DNA of 64,000 nucleotides from Candidatus Altimarinota bacterium (GCA_021734785.1 JAIPIF010000004.1:52935-116934), one strand, 5' to 3'; shown: positions 1-8,779, numbered from the stretch's first letter. Numbers and translations: made by a program. The notes: a model not told the origin generated them from the sequence alone.

Positions 1-601
1 GAATATCCGGGTCTTCGCGAAGACCCGCCTTGATTCCGGCTTTGAAATCTACCACATCGCGTCCCACTTCTCGCTGGCGGATGATGCTTTTGTCAGATTG
101 AAGCAGGTACTCAATGGGGTCCTCGATGGTAATCAGGTGCTCGGCGCGCTGGTTTGTCCGTTCTTTGAGAATGGAAGCCAGGGTGGTGCTTTTTCCCTGC
201 CCGGTGGGGCCCACCACGAGCACCATGCCCGATTTTATCTTGAGCATATGTTCAAAAACGAATTTGGGAAATCCCAGCGTCTCAAACGGCCGGATGTCCT
301 GCGGGATGATTCGAAAAGAAACCGCAATACCCGATTCTTCAAAAAACGCATTGCCACGGAGACGAATCTTGTCCTGAACTTTGATCATAAAATCACTCTG
401 TCGAAACTCTTGGAGGTGTTTTTTATTGCGCTCGGGGAGAAGGCTCATCAGCAGCTCTTCAATTTCCTTGTTTTCCAGAGGGGTGTCGCCCTGTGGTAAA
501 AGATCGCGCGTGATACGAAAGTACGGAGGCAGTCCCACGGCCAGATGAATATCTGAGGCGCCTTTTTGGGAGGCATCGACGACGAGCTGTTCAAAATTCA
601 T
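1..601 (-). CDS. pilT: PilT-type twitching ATPase, N-terminal part (runs off window)
   Basis: I translated this leftward frame directly from the ATG at 601. It is the retraction ATPase of type IV pili, a cytoplasmic hexamer that depolymerises pilin. The product begins MNFEQLVVDASQKGASDIHL, the usual PilT opening. A Walker A loop GPTGQGKST lies near residue 130, followed by EDPIEY (Asp/Glu box) and REVGRDVVDFKAGIKAGLRE. The Walker B and C-terminal AIRNLIRE-type region lie outside the window. The pilin cluster at 49760-52910 supplies plausible substrates. Two small ORFs precede it on the same strand. Identity is secure; whether it is the only PilT paralog cannot be seen. Confidence 0.95.
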   Translation of the reverse strand, partial: MNFEQLVVDASQKGASDIHLAVGLPPYFRITRDLLPQGDTPLENKEIEELLMSLLPERNKKHLQEFRQSDFMIKVQDKIRLRGNAFFEESGIAVSFRIIPQDIRPFETLGFPKFVFEHMLKIKSGMVLVVGPTGQGKSTTLASILKERTNQRAEHLITIEDPIEYLLQSDKSIIRQREVGRDVVDFKAGIKAGLREDPDI

Positions 602-655
602 ACGAAAAAAGGAGAGGAAATTCTCCCCAATGGTAGCAAAAATCCGTGAGAGAAA

Positions 656-844
656 CTATTTTTCTTTTCTTTCTTCCTCTGTTCGTAATTTCCGGAGAGT
701 GGAGATTCTCTCAAGAAATTGTGCTCGAAGATTCCTTACTTCTTCTGGATCTTGTGTGTGTTGCCGCTCTCTTCTTTTCTCACAAAAATCAGGATCCGCT
801 GCCGAATCTTTTATGTGCTGAAGGTTTTCTAAATTCCAAACCAT
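656..844 (-). CDS. small charged hypothetical protein upstream of pilT
   Basis: A 62-residue leftward ORF with an ATG at 844, lying 54 nt before the pilT start. The product is strongly charged (many Arg, Glu and Lys, with RRERQHTQDPEEVRNLRAQF in the middle) and looks like a short amphipathic helix, with no signal peptide or membrane segment. It shares strand and tight spacing with the preceding 57-aa ORF and with pilT, so the three may form one transcript. No family is recognised. Composition is protein-like, but the small size leaves real doubt. Confidence 0.45.
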   Translation of the reverse strand: MVWNLENLQHIKDSAADPDFCEKRRERQHTQDPEEVRNLRAQFLERISTLRKLRTEEERKEK

Positions 845-885
845 TTTTTGTAAGCAAAAGTAATTTTATTCTCCTCTTTAAATTT

Positions 886-1059
886 TCAAATGTCTATTTG
901 CTGAAAAAAGTTTTCTTTAAATTTCTGTGCAGCAAGCTTTGTGGCTTCTGGAAGTTCTTTTTGCGGTTCTTTTTCCTGAGAAGGCGTTTCTTTCAACTGC
1001 GAAGTCGGCTGGAGAATTTTCTTCCAATTGTTTTCTGAATTCTGAAAATCAAATGTCAT
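886..1059 (-). CDS. small hypothetical protein, pilT-proximal
   Basis: A 57-residue leftward ORF. I start it at the internal ATG at 1059, because the upstream extension is rich in Arg, Cys and Trp and overlaps the secA promoter region. The product (MTFDFQNSENNWKKILQPTS, then a Lys/Glu/Pro-rich middle ending QKFKENFFQQIDI) looks like a soluble, mostly helical peptide. It is divergent from secA with about 106 nt between starts. No function is assigned. Confidence 0.4.
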   Translation of the reverse strand: MTFDFQNSENNWKKILQPTSQLKETPSQEKEPQKELPEATKLAAQKFKENFFQQIDI

Positions 1060-1124
1060 TTTCCAAAAAGTTACTGAAAACTGTCTACACCTTCTGTCAA
1101 GAAAATGCAAGTCTTTTTCCCACC

Positions 1125-1152
1125 TTGTTTTTTTGTGAAGAAATTTTACAAT
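1125..1152 (+). promoter_or_regulatory. secA promoter candidate
   Basis: TTGTTT, a 16-nt spacer, then TACAAT ending 13 nt before the secA ATG. The 16-nt spacer and TACAAT box match the promoters seen before rpmG, rpsT and rpsO in this window. Confidence 0.5.
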
Positions 1153-1165
1153 CCGCCTGACCCAA

Positions 1166-3826
1166 ATGAGCACCCTTCAAAAAACATTTGAAAAAGTCTT
1201 TGGCTCGTACAACGAGCGCCAGATAAAAGCCCTGCAAAAACAGGTGCCTCCCATCAACGAGTGCGAAGCTGAAATGCAGTCCTGGTCGGACGAAAAGCTC
1301 AAGAAACAGTTTGCCGAATGGAAAGAAGAGCTGACGAAACATCCGGAAAAGGTCGATGAAAAAATGGTCGACGTTTTTGCTGCGGTCAAAAATGTGACCC
1401 GTCGGCTCGTGGGGAAACAATTTGAAGTGCGCGGCAAAAAACAAGCCTGGAACATGATTCCGTACGACGTTCAGTTGATCGGCGGCATTGTCCTGCACCA
1501 GGGAAAAATTGCCGAGATGAAAACGGGAGAGGGAAAAACTCTCGTCTGTACGATGCCCGTGGTCTTGAATGCACTGACGGGAAAAGGCGTGCATGTGATC
1601 ACCGTCAATGACTATCTGGCGCAGCGCGATGCCGAATGGATGAAGCCGATTTATGAGTTTTGTGGACTCAAAACGGGCGTGATCGTCCACGGAAAAGATA
1701 CCGAAGAACGCCGAGAAGCCTACGCCGCTGATATCACGTACGGGACCAACAATGAATTTGGATTTGACTATCTGCGGGATAACATGGCCCAGGCAAAAGA
1801 AGATCTGGTCCAGCGCGATCTGCACTACACAATCGTGGATGAGGTGGACTCGATTTTGATTGACGAAGCCCGCACCCCGCTGATTATTTCCGCCCCGGCA
1901 GAAGAAAGCACTGAGAAGTATCAACAGTACTCCCGCCTGGTCCCCCAGCTCCAGGAAAACACGGATTTCACTATCGATATTAAGCTCAAGGCTGTCACAC
2001 TGACCGAGGAGGGCATCCGAAAAATGGAAAACTTTTTGGGGGTGAAAAATATCTACACAGAGGCCGGGTTTGACGAGGTACACCATATTGAAAACGCCCT
2101 CAAGGCCCACATCATTTTTGAACGGGACAAAGACTACGTCGTCCGCGATGATCAAGTGCTTATTGTCGATGAATTTACCGGCCGCCTGATGCCCGGTCGC
2201 CGATACTCGGATGGACTGCACCAGGCACTGGAGGCAAAAGAGAATGTCCAAATCCAACGAGAGAGCAAAACCCTTGCGACCATCACGTTTCAGAATTATT
2301 TCCGGCTGTACGAAAAGCTCGCGGGCATGACCGGGACCGCCGAAACAGAAGCCGAAGAGTTTGCGAAAATTTACAAACTCGACACCCTCGTCATTCCGAC
2401 CAATGAACCGATCATTCGAAACGATTTTCCGGATAAAATTTTCAAAAACGAACACGGGAAATTTCTCGCCATTGCCCGGGAGGTCGAAGCGCTCAATCAA
2501 CGTGGCCAGCCGGTACTGGTGGGCACGGTGTCGATTGAAAAATCCGAAGCGCTCTCTCACATGCTCAAATCCAACGGGATTCGGCACGAAGTTTTGAATG
2601 CAAAATTTCACGAACGAGAGGCCGAAATCGTCGCACAAGCGGGACAAAAAGGCGCCGTCACCATCGCCACCAACATGGCCGGCCGCGGAACAGACATCAA
2701 GCTCGGAGAGGGGGTCGTGGAGCTCGGGGGCTTGGCAATTATTGGAACCGAACGACACGAATCGCGTCGCATCGACAATCAGCTCCGAGGACGAGCCGGT
2801 CGCCAGGGAGATCCGGGGTTTACCCAATTTTTTGTCGCCATGACCGATGATCTGATGCGCCGATTTGGCGGTCAGCGAATGAGTGGACTCATGCAGCGCA
2901 TGGGGGTCAAAGATGATGAAGCCATTCAGAATAAAATGATCAGCCGCTCGGTGCAGAATGCGCAAAAAAAGATTGAGGCCTTTCACTTTGATGCACGAAA
3001 ACATGTGGTGCAGTACGACGATGTGATGAATGTGCACCGCGAAAAAATGTACCAGCGCCGACGAGAAATTTTATTTGCCACGACCGTGGACGAGGAGATA
3101 GAAAAAATTGCAAAAGTGTTTGTGCGAGAAATTGTAGAAACCCATTGCCCGCATCCTACCGTTGGGCAAGAGGCCGATCGAGCAGAAATTGCCGAGACCT
3201 TTCGCAGCATTTTTCCGCATCCGGATTTTGAGCAAAAAGAAATAGAGCGTTTCGAAGAACGAGAGGTCCTCATCGATCATATTCAAAAAACACTGCTCGA
3301 GAGCTGGAAAAAGCGCAAAAAAGAATTTCCCGTCGAGGATCCTGACGACATCGCGCGATATGTGGTCCTTCGATCGTTTGACGAACTGTGGCTGGACCAC
3401 ATCAATGAAATGACCAGTCTCCGTGATCGCGTCTCGCTCTCGGGGTACGCGCAAAAAGATCCCATCATGGAGTACCGTCGCGAAGGATTTTTGATGTTCC
3501 GGCGCGTTCTGTTTGAAGTGCGACGGACCGCACTGTCCAATCTCTTTCGCGTGCAGGTGGCGCCAAACTTTGAAAAGGAAACCACTGACTACTCCGACGC
3601 ACAGACCAACGCCGATCAGATTCAGGAAAATCTGCGATCCGGTGGCGAAGCGATTGCGCAGGCTGCCGCCCAAGCCGGCGAACGCCTGTCACACCGCTCT
3701 GAGGCGCCCGGGCGATCCATTGTCGCGGAGAAGCTCGGGAAAAAATATGAAAACATTGGCCGCAACGATCCCTGTCCCTGTGGCAGCGGTAAAAAATTCA
3801 AAAAGTGTCACGGTCAGAATCTCTGA
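1166..3826 (+). CDS. secA: preprotein translocase ATPase SecA
   Basis: SecA drives Sec-dependent export through SecYEG by ATP-coupled cycling at the inner face of the membrane. At 886 aa it has normal length. Visible are the Walker A region MKTGEGKT near residue 119, DEVDSILIDEARTPL near 225, the preprotein cross-linking domain, the second motor domain with ATNMAGRGTDI and QLRGRAGRQGDPG, and a C-terminal SEC-C zinc motif (CPCGSGKKFKKCH). ATG 1166 gives the canonical N-terminus; no Shine-Dalgarno is seen. Many signal-peptide proteins in the window are its likely clients. It converges with the 3839 gene with only 12 nt between stops. Confidence 0.98.
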   Translation: MSTLQKTFEKVFGSYNERQIKALQKQVPPINECEAEMQSWSDEKLKKQFAEWKEELTKHPEKVDEKMVDVFAAVKNVTRRLVGKQFEVRGKKQAWNMIPYDVQLIGGIVLHQGKIAEMKTGEGKTLVCTMPVVLNALTGKGVHVITVNDYLAQRDAEWMKPIYEFCGLKTGVIVHGKDTEERREAYAADITYGTNNEFGFDYLRDNMAQAKEDLVQRDLHYTIVDEVDSILIDEARTPLIISAPAEESTEKYQQYSRLVPQLQENTDFTIDIKLKAVTLTEEGIRKMENFLGVKNIYTEAGFDEVHHIENALKAHIIFERDKDYVVRDDQVLIVDEFTGRLMPGRRYSDGLHQALEAKENVQIQRESKTLATITFQNYFRLYEKLAGMTGTAETEAEEFAKIYKLDTLVIPTNEPIIRNDFPDKIFKNEHGKFLAIAREVEALNQRGQPVLVGTVSIEKSEALSHMLKSNGIRHEVLNAKFHEREAEIVAQAGQKGAVTIATNMAGRGTDIKLGEGVVELGGLAIIGTERHESRRIDNQLRGRAGRQGDPGFTQFFVAMTDDLMRRFGGQRMSGLMQRMGVKDDEAIQNKMISRSVQNAQKKIEAFHFDARKHVVQYDDVMNVHREKMYQRRREILFATTVDEEIEKIAKVFVREIVETHCPHPTVGQEADRAEIAETFRSIFPHPDFEQKEIERFEEREVLIDHIQKTLLESWKKRKKEFPVEDPDDIARYVVLRSFDELWLDHINEMTSLRDRVSLSGYAQKDPIMEYRREGFLMFRRVLFEVRRTALSNLFRVQVAPNFEKETTDYSDAQTNADQIQENLRSGGEAIAQAAAQAGERLSHRSEAPGRSIVAEKLGKKYENIGRNDPCPCGSGKKFKKCHGQNL

Positions 3827-3838
3827 GTTTTAAAAGCA

Positions 3839-4264
3839 TCACTCAAGGCAGACATCTTTTGTATCCTGGATCAAACACGTTTGGTCAATATTTCGGTGAA
3901 TTTTTTTCAGTTCTTTTCGGATATCCTGCAGGACGTGGAGAAAGGCTTCCAGTTGCTTCACCTGTTGATCTGTGTCCTGATTGGTGGCAAGCGTTTTGCC
4001 AGGGCGAACGGTTTCTTCCGCCGTGACAGATCCGACCCAGTGGGCTTTGAGTGCCTGCCAGTCCTGGTGGGCAAGAGAAAAAGCATCGAGTGTTTTTCGC
4101 TGGCGACTGTATCCCAGATATCCCGCGGACGGAGCGGCTTCTTCGATCTGCTCCGACCAGTGGTACTGAAAAAGGGATGCGAGCAAGTTCCCCGACTCAT
4201 ACCAGACCGCTCCTGCCGCCATCAGCAGTGCCAGAAGGGTGATCACGATCACGCGAAGTTTCAT
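3839..4264 (-). CDS. exported or membrane-anchored hypothetical protein
   Basis: A 141-aa protein with an N-terminal hydrophobic helix (MKLRVIVITLLALLMAAGAV) that could be a signal peptide or an uncleaved anchor. The rest is polar and helical, with a Gln/Leu/Lys-rich C-terminal half (about 85-125) that may form a short coiled coil, and two Cys at the end (CLIQDTKDVC). It is the last gene of a four-gene leftward chain, its ATG overlapping the previous stop by 4 nt (ATGA). No family is recognised; co-translation with the 4261 and 5508 genes suggests one exported complex. Confidence 0.75.
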   Translation of the reverse strand: MKLRVIVITLLALLMAAGAVWYESGNLLASLFQYHWSEQIEEAAPSAGYLGYSRQRKTLDAFSLAHQDWQALKAHWVGSVTAEETVRPGKTLATNQDTDQQVKQLEAFLHVLQDIRKELKKIHRNIDQTCLIQDTKDVCLE

Positions 4265-5511
4265 TTGCGGGGTTTTTGGAGAAACGAGGAAAAACTTTCA
4301 TTCCAGTTTTCGAGCTGCGTGAGCATTTCCTCAAAATACTGGGAGAAGGAAGAGAATGATCCTGTCCACATGCCGTGATTGCGAATCCGTTCGGACTGCC
4401 AGTGCTGCGTCCGTGCGGTAGATAAAATTTCATCGATGTCTGCCTGCTGCAAGACTTCACTCCGACGAATAAATGCCAACGCATCCTCTTGCGACTGATT
4501 TTCGAGATCTCGAGAAACGGTTTCTGATGCGGATTCGTACTCTTCCATCCATCGGCGCTGTGCCTGAGTCAAAGGATCATTGAGAATAAATTCTGACTGA
4601 AAGGCCTGCCAATCTTTTTCGTTGAAAAGGTCGACAGCCATTCCGGACCCACCCGCCGGCATTTGTCCTGCTCCTGCCAGATCGTGAACCTGTGAAAACG
4701 CAGGCATGGGCACCGGCGACTCCCAGATGCTGGCATTGATGACTTCTGCTGCGAGCGGAAAGGGATTCAAATGATCGGCAAAAAGACTCACGAGCTCCTG
4801 CAACCGGCCCGCGATCGAGGGGTCGTTTTTGGAATACGGATTTTTGGGAGACTGTTTTGATTCTGACTGATCAAATGTCTCCTCCTCGTCTGCGGCATAT
4901 TCCTGGGATTCGAGCACGGGAGAAATTTCTTTTTCTTCGGCGTACTCCGCTTTTAAATCTGTCGACTTTTGGCCAAATAAAATCTCGTCCATCGCGTGCA
5001 AATCCTGCACCAGATCAAACGGAGCATTGGATTCTCCATCCCAAAAGAGCGATCCCACATACGCCTGCAGTATCTGTCGCTCTTCCTGTCGGAGCCAGTC
5101 GCCCTCCCCCGCCAAAACAAAATCGAGAAACTGCTGGTACGTGATAAATCCAGAGGTGTTTCCCTGATCCGGAGAATAGCGACTAATCTTTTCGGTCAGT
5201 TGTTGTTTGAGTTCTTCATCAATTTCTCCCTCGGAAACTTTTTGAAAATACTCGTACAATCCGCCCTTCATGCCCAGCTGTTCGAGCTGCCGGAGTGTGG
5301 ACTGATCGTCCGTGGTCAGGCTTTCACAGAGTTCTCCCGTCTGACAGACGCGCTCGATCAATAAATCCGTGTCCTCGTCCGAGACGCGATCGTGAACGGT
5401 AAAATACAGCCCCCGCAGATCGCCGATTTTTTCAAAGGTCGGTCGCTCCGCCGCCAAAGTCTGTCCCAGCAGGAAAGCCATCCCGAAGACGATCCAGAGA
5501 AATTTTCTCAT
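4261..5511 (-). CDS. exported hypothetical protein, helical and acidic
   Basis: A 416-aa protein started at the ATG at 5511, which overlaps the upstream stop as ATGA and gives a clear signal peptide (MRKFLWIVFGMAFLLGQTLA). A longer in-frame extension would run through the upstream gene and is rejected. The mature part is acidic and mostly helical, with one Cys pair (VCQTGELCESL) near residue 70 and a low-complexity Glu/Ser stretch near 210-240. No domain is recognised. Its position between two other exported proteins, downstream of a glycosyltransferase, suggests an envelope role, which is inference. Confidence 0.8.
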   Translation of the reverse strand: MRKFLWIVFGMAFLLGQTLAAERPTFEKIGDLRGLYFTVHDRVSDEDTDLLIERVCQTGELCESLTTDDQSTLRQLEQLGMKGGLYEYFQKVSEGEIDEELKQQLTEKISRYSPDQGNTSGFITYQQFLDFVLAGEGDWLRQEERQILQAYVGSLFWDGESNAPFDLVQDLHAMDEILFGQKSTDLKAEYAEEKEISPVLESQEYAADEEETFDQSESKQSPKNPYSKNDPSIAGRLQELVSLFADHLNPFPLAAEVINASIWESPVPMPAFSQVHDLAGAGQMPAGGSGMAVDLFNEKDWQAFQSEFILNDPLTQAQRRWMEEYESASETVSRDLENQSQEDALAFIRRSEVLQQADIDEILSTARTQHWQSERIRNHGMWTGSFSSFSQYFEEMLTQLENWNESFSSFLQKPRK

Positions 5512-6383
5512 CCGGGATAGGTCATGGGATAGAGAAATTTGGCCGGCCATATATTTATTTTGTCGACGGCTTTTTGGATCTGGGATCGAATGTGTTCGAG
5601 TTCCACCTGCAGCGCGACCAGCCACGCATGCTGTCGGTACTGTGGCTGAAAGTGGTGATAAAACTCCAGCATCGTCGTGATCGCAGCAGACGTGTGCTCC
5701 CATTCGGCTTGATATCTTTGCTGCTGTGTATTCCAGCGTTGCGTCCGCCCGCGTTTGGTGTCGGCATCGCTGTTTTCGCGGACAAAGGACTGATAATCCC
5801 GCATCTTTGCGAGGAGAAATTGCTGGTATCCGCACCACTCATTGAGGACCGTCTCTGACACCCAGCAGGACGAGTACACCGGGCGGGCACCGTCGCCCGT
5901 ATCGCAGATCTGGAGAAATTTTTCCGGCGCTCCCGCAAGCGCTTTTTTCTTCAAGCGTTGCTGCCTGCGCTGAATGTCCGGCAAAAGGATGTCAGCACAG
6001 TCATCCGTGCGAGGAGAAAGATTGCCGTCGATTAAATTCAGCTTGCGAAGCGTTTTTTTTCGCATCTCCCCCGCATCGGCAGCTTTTTTTACTTCTTTGG
6101 TCACTCCCTCCACGGCTTCTCGAAGAGCATCATTAAAAAGACAATTCATCGTGCGATGAAACTCCGTGGATTTGCCTTCGTGAAATTCCCCCGCTTCATC
6201 CGTCCAGTCAAACACCCGATCATCCACCGCGTACGGGATGGTCGCAAAACACACCTGCGGCACAAACGTCGAAAACTGCTCCCGAAACGGCGGATGCAGC
6301 TCCGTTCCCTGCGCGGAAACCGCTCCCAGCGGCAGCAGGAGAGTGATGAGAAGAACCGTCGCAATAATTTTGTGTGTGTTCAC
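5508..6383 (-). CDS. exported cysteine-containing hypothetical protein
   Basis: A 291-aa protein with a GTG start at 6383 inside a GTGA overlap with the glycosyltransferase stop. A signal peptide is clear (MNTHKIIATVLLITLLLPLG, cleavage probably after VSA). The mature protein has scattered Cys (VCFATIP, MNCLFND, DDCADIL, LQICDTG, SSCW, EWCGYQ) that could form disulfides outside the membrane, and a Gln/Arg-rich helical C-terminus. No family is recognised. Tight coupling to the GT and to two further exported proteins marks it as part of one functional unit. Confidence 0.8.
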   Translation of the reverse strand: MNTHKIIATVLLITLLLPLGAVSAQGTELHPPFREQFSTFVPQVCFATIPYAVDDRVFDWTDEAGEFHEGKSTEFHRTMNCLFNDALREAVEGVTKEVKKAADAGEMRKKTLRKLNLIDGNLSPRTDDCADILLPDIQRRQQRLKKKALAGAPEKFLQICDTGDGARPVYSSCWVSETVLNEWCGYQQFLLAKMRDYQSFVRENSDADTKRGRTQRWNTQQQRYQAEWEHTSAAITTMLEFYHHFQPQYRQHAWLVALQVELEHIRSQIQKAVDKINIWPAKFLYPMTYPG

Positions 6384-7507
6384 GTGGGAAATTGTACCAC
6401 GCTCCCGTACACGCGCAATGTCTCGGCCGCACTCTGATCCCAGTCAAATTTCTTGATGCGCTCCTGCCCGCGGGCAATCAGCCCAGCGCGAAGCTCGGTG
6501 TCCTGGAAAATTTCTTCCATTTTGCGTGCCATGTCCTCCGGAGAGCGGGAATTGAAAAAATGTGCCGCCTCCCCGCAGACCTCGGGGATAGCCGAAGAAT
6601 TGGAGGCCGCCACGGGCGTCCCTGCGGCCATTGCTTCCAGCGGTGGCAGCCCAAAGCCTTCGTAAAAACTCGGAAACACGTACACGGTCGCCGCCGAGTA
6701 CAGGGCCTGCAGGTCCGGAAAATCGACGAGACCCACACACTTCACCGATTCAGAAAGTCCCAATTCTCGGATGGTCGAAAGCACCTCTGGGTAGTGTGGA
6801 TCTTCGCGACCGGTGATGACGAGTTGGAGGTCGGGATGGGAGGATTTGAGAAGGGCAAACGCTCGCAGGAGTCCGACCAGATTTTTGTGCTCACGCCAGA
6901 CACCGGTGTACAGGAGAAACTGCGGCGAGAGCTGAAATTTTCGGCGAACTCTCTCGTGCTCAGTTTCAGAGCAAGGATGAAAATCTGTGCCGATGCCATT
7001 CCAGATGGGGATGACTTTTTCTCGGGAAACTGAGAAGAGTTTTTGGACGTCTGCGGCGGTGTTGTGAGAAACAGTGATCACTTTTTTTGCTCGAGAAATG
7101 GCTCGGGAAATCACGAGCCGGTACGCAGCCCGACGCCACCAGCTTTTGAATTTTTTTCCGGGGAAAAATGAGATCGTCGTGTCGTGGATGGTCACGACAA
7201 ACTTACCCCGGTAAAAAAGTGGCACATTGAAATGTGTGAAATGCACCAGGTCACATTTTTCGCGGGTTAAGAGACGGAGAAAGCGCGTCTGCTCCGCAAA
7301 CGAGTAGTGCGGTGCGTTGACCCGGACTTTGCGCACGTTTGCAGGAAAATCAAACTGCGAGTACTGCGGTTCATTGAGAAACAGCACCCACTCCACGTCC
7401 GGATGCATTTCAAAAAATCGGTGTGTGAGCTCGTACGTGTACCGCCCAATCCCCGTAAATGCGTCGGAAAACATCCGCGCATCGATGCCGATTTTGACCG
7501 GTTTCAC
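6380..7507 (-). CDS. GT4-family glycosyltransferase
   Basis: A retaining GT-B glycosyltransferase that transfers a sugar from a nucleotide-sugar donor, probably for cell-surface glycan. The N-terminus KIGIDARMFSDAFTGIGRYT carries the glycine loop typical of mannosyltransferase-like GT4 enzymes. The C-terminal domain has VFPSFYEGFGLPPLEAMAAG, the E-x7-E nucleotide-sugar site, near residue 275. I choose GTG 7507 (VKPVKIGID) because a TACACT box ends 7 nt upstream; an upstream GTG at 7549 would add 14 unlikely residues. It heads the operon running to 3839. Acceptor is unknown. Confidence 0.9.
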   Translation of the reverse strand: MKPVKIGIDARMFSDAFTGIGRYTYELTHRFFEMHPDVEWVLFLNEPQYSQFDFPANVRKVRVNAPHYSFAEQTRFLRLLTREKCDLVHFTHFNVPLFYRGKFVVTIHDTTISFFPGKKFKSWWRRAAYRLVISRAISRAKKVITVSHNTAADVQKLFSVSREKVIPIWNGIGTDFHPCSETEHERVRRKFQLSPQFLLYTGVWREHKNLVGLLRAFALLKSSHPDLQLVITGREDPHYPEVLSTIRELGLSESVKCVGLVDFPDLQALYSAATVYVFPSFYEGFGLPPLEAMAAGTPVAASNSSAIPEVCGEAAHFFNSRSPEDMARKMEEIFQDTELRAGLIARGQERIKKFDWDQSAAETLRVYGSVVQFPT

Positions 7508-7514
7508 AGCAGAG

Positions 7515-7520
7515 AGTGTA
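7515..7520 (-). promoter_or_regulatory. -10 box for the GT4 operon, leaderless arrangement
   Basis: TACACT on the minus strand, separated by 7 nt from the GTG at 7507. That spacing places the transcription start at or beside the start codon. No good -35 hexamer is seen. Confidence 0.4.
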
Positions 7521-7570
7521 GCGCAAAACGCCGCAAGTGAGAAACCCACGAAACGACTTCTGTTTTTTGT

Positions 7571-7740
7571 CCCCGCGCAGGAGCCGTTTCACAGTGGAAA
7601 AAAATGCGTCGTGAAACCACGTGTCTGAGTCCCGCCAGGGCGGGACGAGTTGTGGTGAAACAGTATTTTTTTGCTCCTGTGATCGGCGACGAGCATTGGG
7701 ACTCGATTTTTTGGTTCTTTTTTGTCGACCAAAAAAGAAC
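7571..7740. repeat. structured dispersed repeat, copy 1 (possible ncRNA)
   Basis: About 170 bp matching 10689-10859 along its length. It can fold as TCACAG (7589-7594) with CTGTGA (7677-7682), an A7/T7 stem (7598-7604 with 7666-7672), an inner GTCCCGC/GCGGGAC hairpin (7629-7646), and a 3' hairpin with an 11-bp stem GTTCTTTTTTG/CAAAAAAGAAC (7714-7740). Short ORFs across it are weak. No coding or known RNA family is recognised. Confidence 0.6.
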
Positions 7741-7815
7741 ATTCCGAAAACTTTCTGAAAACTTTCTTCTGAAAGTTGATTTTTTCCAGGAAAAAAGTAG
7801 AGTCGCCTCCGTCGC

Positions 7816-7891
7816 GGCGGACGTAGCTCAGTGGTAGAGCAACTGGTTGTGGTCCAGTAGGCCGTGGGTTCAATCCCCATCGTCCGCCCCA
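7816..7891 (+). tRNA. tRNA-His (GTG)
   Basis: A full cloverleaf. Acceptor stem GCGGACG pairs with CGTCCGC, with an encoded G at position -1 facing C73, the hallmark of tRNA-His. The anticodon stem ACTGG/CCAGT encloses the loop TTGTGGT with anticodon GTG at 7849-7851. The T arm GTGGGTTCAATCCCCAT is normal. CCA is encoded at 7889-7891. Confidence 0.96.
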
Positions 7892-7897
7892 TCCTTT

Positions 7898-8779
7898 TTA
7901 TATTCTGGCTTTTTGGATTTCTTCCTTCTCACAAAACGCCCGTACCTTGTCCGCGTACGGCTCCCGCAGGAGGTGTGTTTGTGCGCTCAAAAGGTTTGCT
8001 AAAATCAAAAAGTGCAGTCGCTCCCCCACCGCCATCTCCGCAGAAGCAAAAAGCCCCAGCGCTTCGGCCGCGGTGAGCGGGCAGATCGTCTGCCCCTCCC
8101 ATTTGGCTGGAGCAAATCGCGCATCCCCCAGCTCCATCGCGAGAAAGATCTTTTCGTGGTCGGGATATTTTTTTACAATATCAGAAAAATCAGCCCGCGA
8201 GCGAGCATTGAGCAGGAGTCGTTTTTGGGACGCTTTTTTTTCACTCTTGGAAAGCCAGGTTTCAACGCGATCCCCGGCAAGGAAACTCTCGATACCCAGC
8301 GATCGCAAAACTTCAGATGAAGCCGCGTCTCGCACGGATATTTTTGCGGCATTTCGGAATGTTTTTTTGAGAATCCAGCGCTGAAAAAAATTTCGTGGCC
8401 GGTCAATCCCCTGGTGCTCGAAATGAATCTCGGCTTCCGGGAAATATTTCCGCAGCCACCAAACCGTCATCCCCCAGATCCAAAATGCCCGCGAGCGAAT
8501 GGAAAACAGTCCCCCCCCCGGAAACACCACCGCAGAAACCTGTCCGCGCAGGGCCCAGAGCTCGTGGCGAAATTTGGGAGAGCACCAAAATCGAAGAAAA
8601 CTCCGCAATCCTGTGGGAAACGGACGGATGGTGGGAAATTGTCGTCCGACAAAGTGCTGGGAAAACGTGGGATCCGCCGTCGCCACCACGGCATCGGGGT
8701 GTGCTTCAAGTGCGGAGGTCAGGATCAGTTCGTCCCCGACATTCCGCGCCCCAAAGTTGCCGATGAGGAGGGTTTTCAC
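7898..8779 (-). CDS. polysaccharide pyruvyl transferase family protein
   Basis: A 293-aa protein of the CsaB/WcaK-like family, which adds pyruvate ketals to surface sugars; in Gram-positives such ketals anchor SLH domains. The N-terminal GNFGARNVGDELIL loop, the central VVFPGGGLFS, ISVRDAAS and the late GERLHFLILANLL with its conserved ERLH segment fit the family. I use GTG 8779 (VKTLLIGNFG); an upstream extension is Cys/Thr-rich and overlaps the divergent promoter. The window also encodes an SLH protein (21204-22424), so a CsaB-like role is possible but unproved. Confidence 0.8.
   Translation of the reverse strand: MKTLLIGNFGARNVGDELILTSALEAHPDAVVATADPTFSQHFVGRQFPTIRPFPTGLRSFLRFWCSPKFRHELWALRGQVSAVVFPGGGLFSIRSRAFWIWGMTVWWLRKYFPEAEIHFEHQGIDRPRNFFQRWILKKTFRNAAKISVRDAASSEVLRSLGIESFLAGDRVETWLSKSEKKASQKRLLLNARSRADFSDIVKKYPDHEKIFLAMELGDARFAPAKWEGQTICPLTAAEALGLFASAEMAVGERLHFLILANLLSAQTHLLREPYADKVRAFCEKEEIQKARI

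Noticed and set aside
1097..3037. 646-aa open frame antisense to secA
   Set aside because: It mirrors the codon periodicity of a fully conserved secA; the product has no recognisable domain.
7410..7892. Long leftward ORF across the tRNA-His gene and structured repeat
   Set aside because: Its N-terminus is the antisense of the tRNA (MGRTMGIEPTAYWTTTS), a well-known artefact, and the rest lies in repeat and in the overlapping glycosyltransferase.
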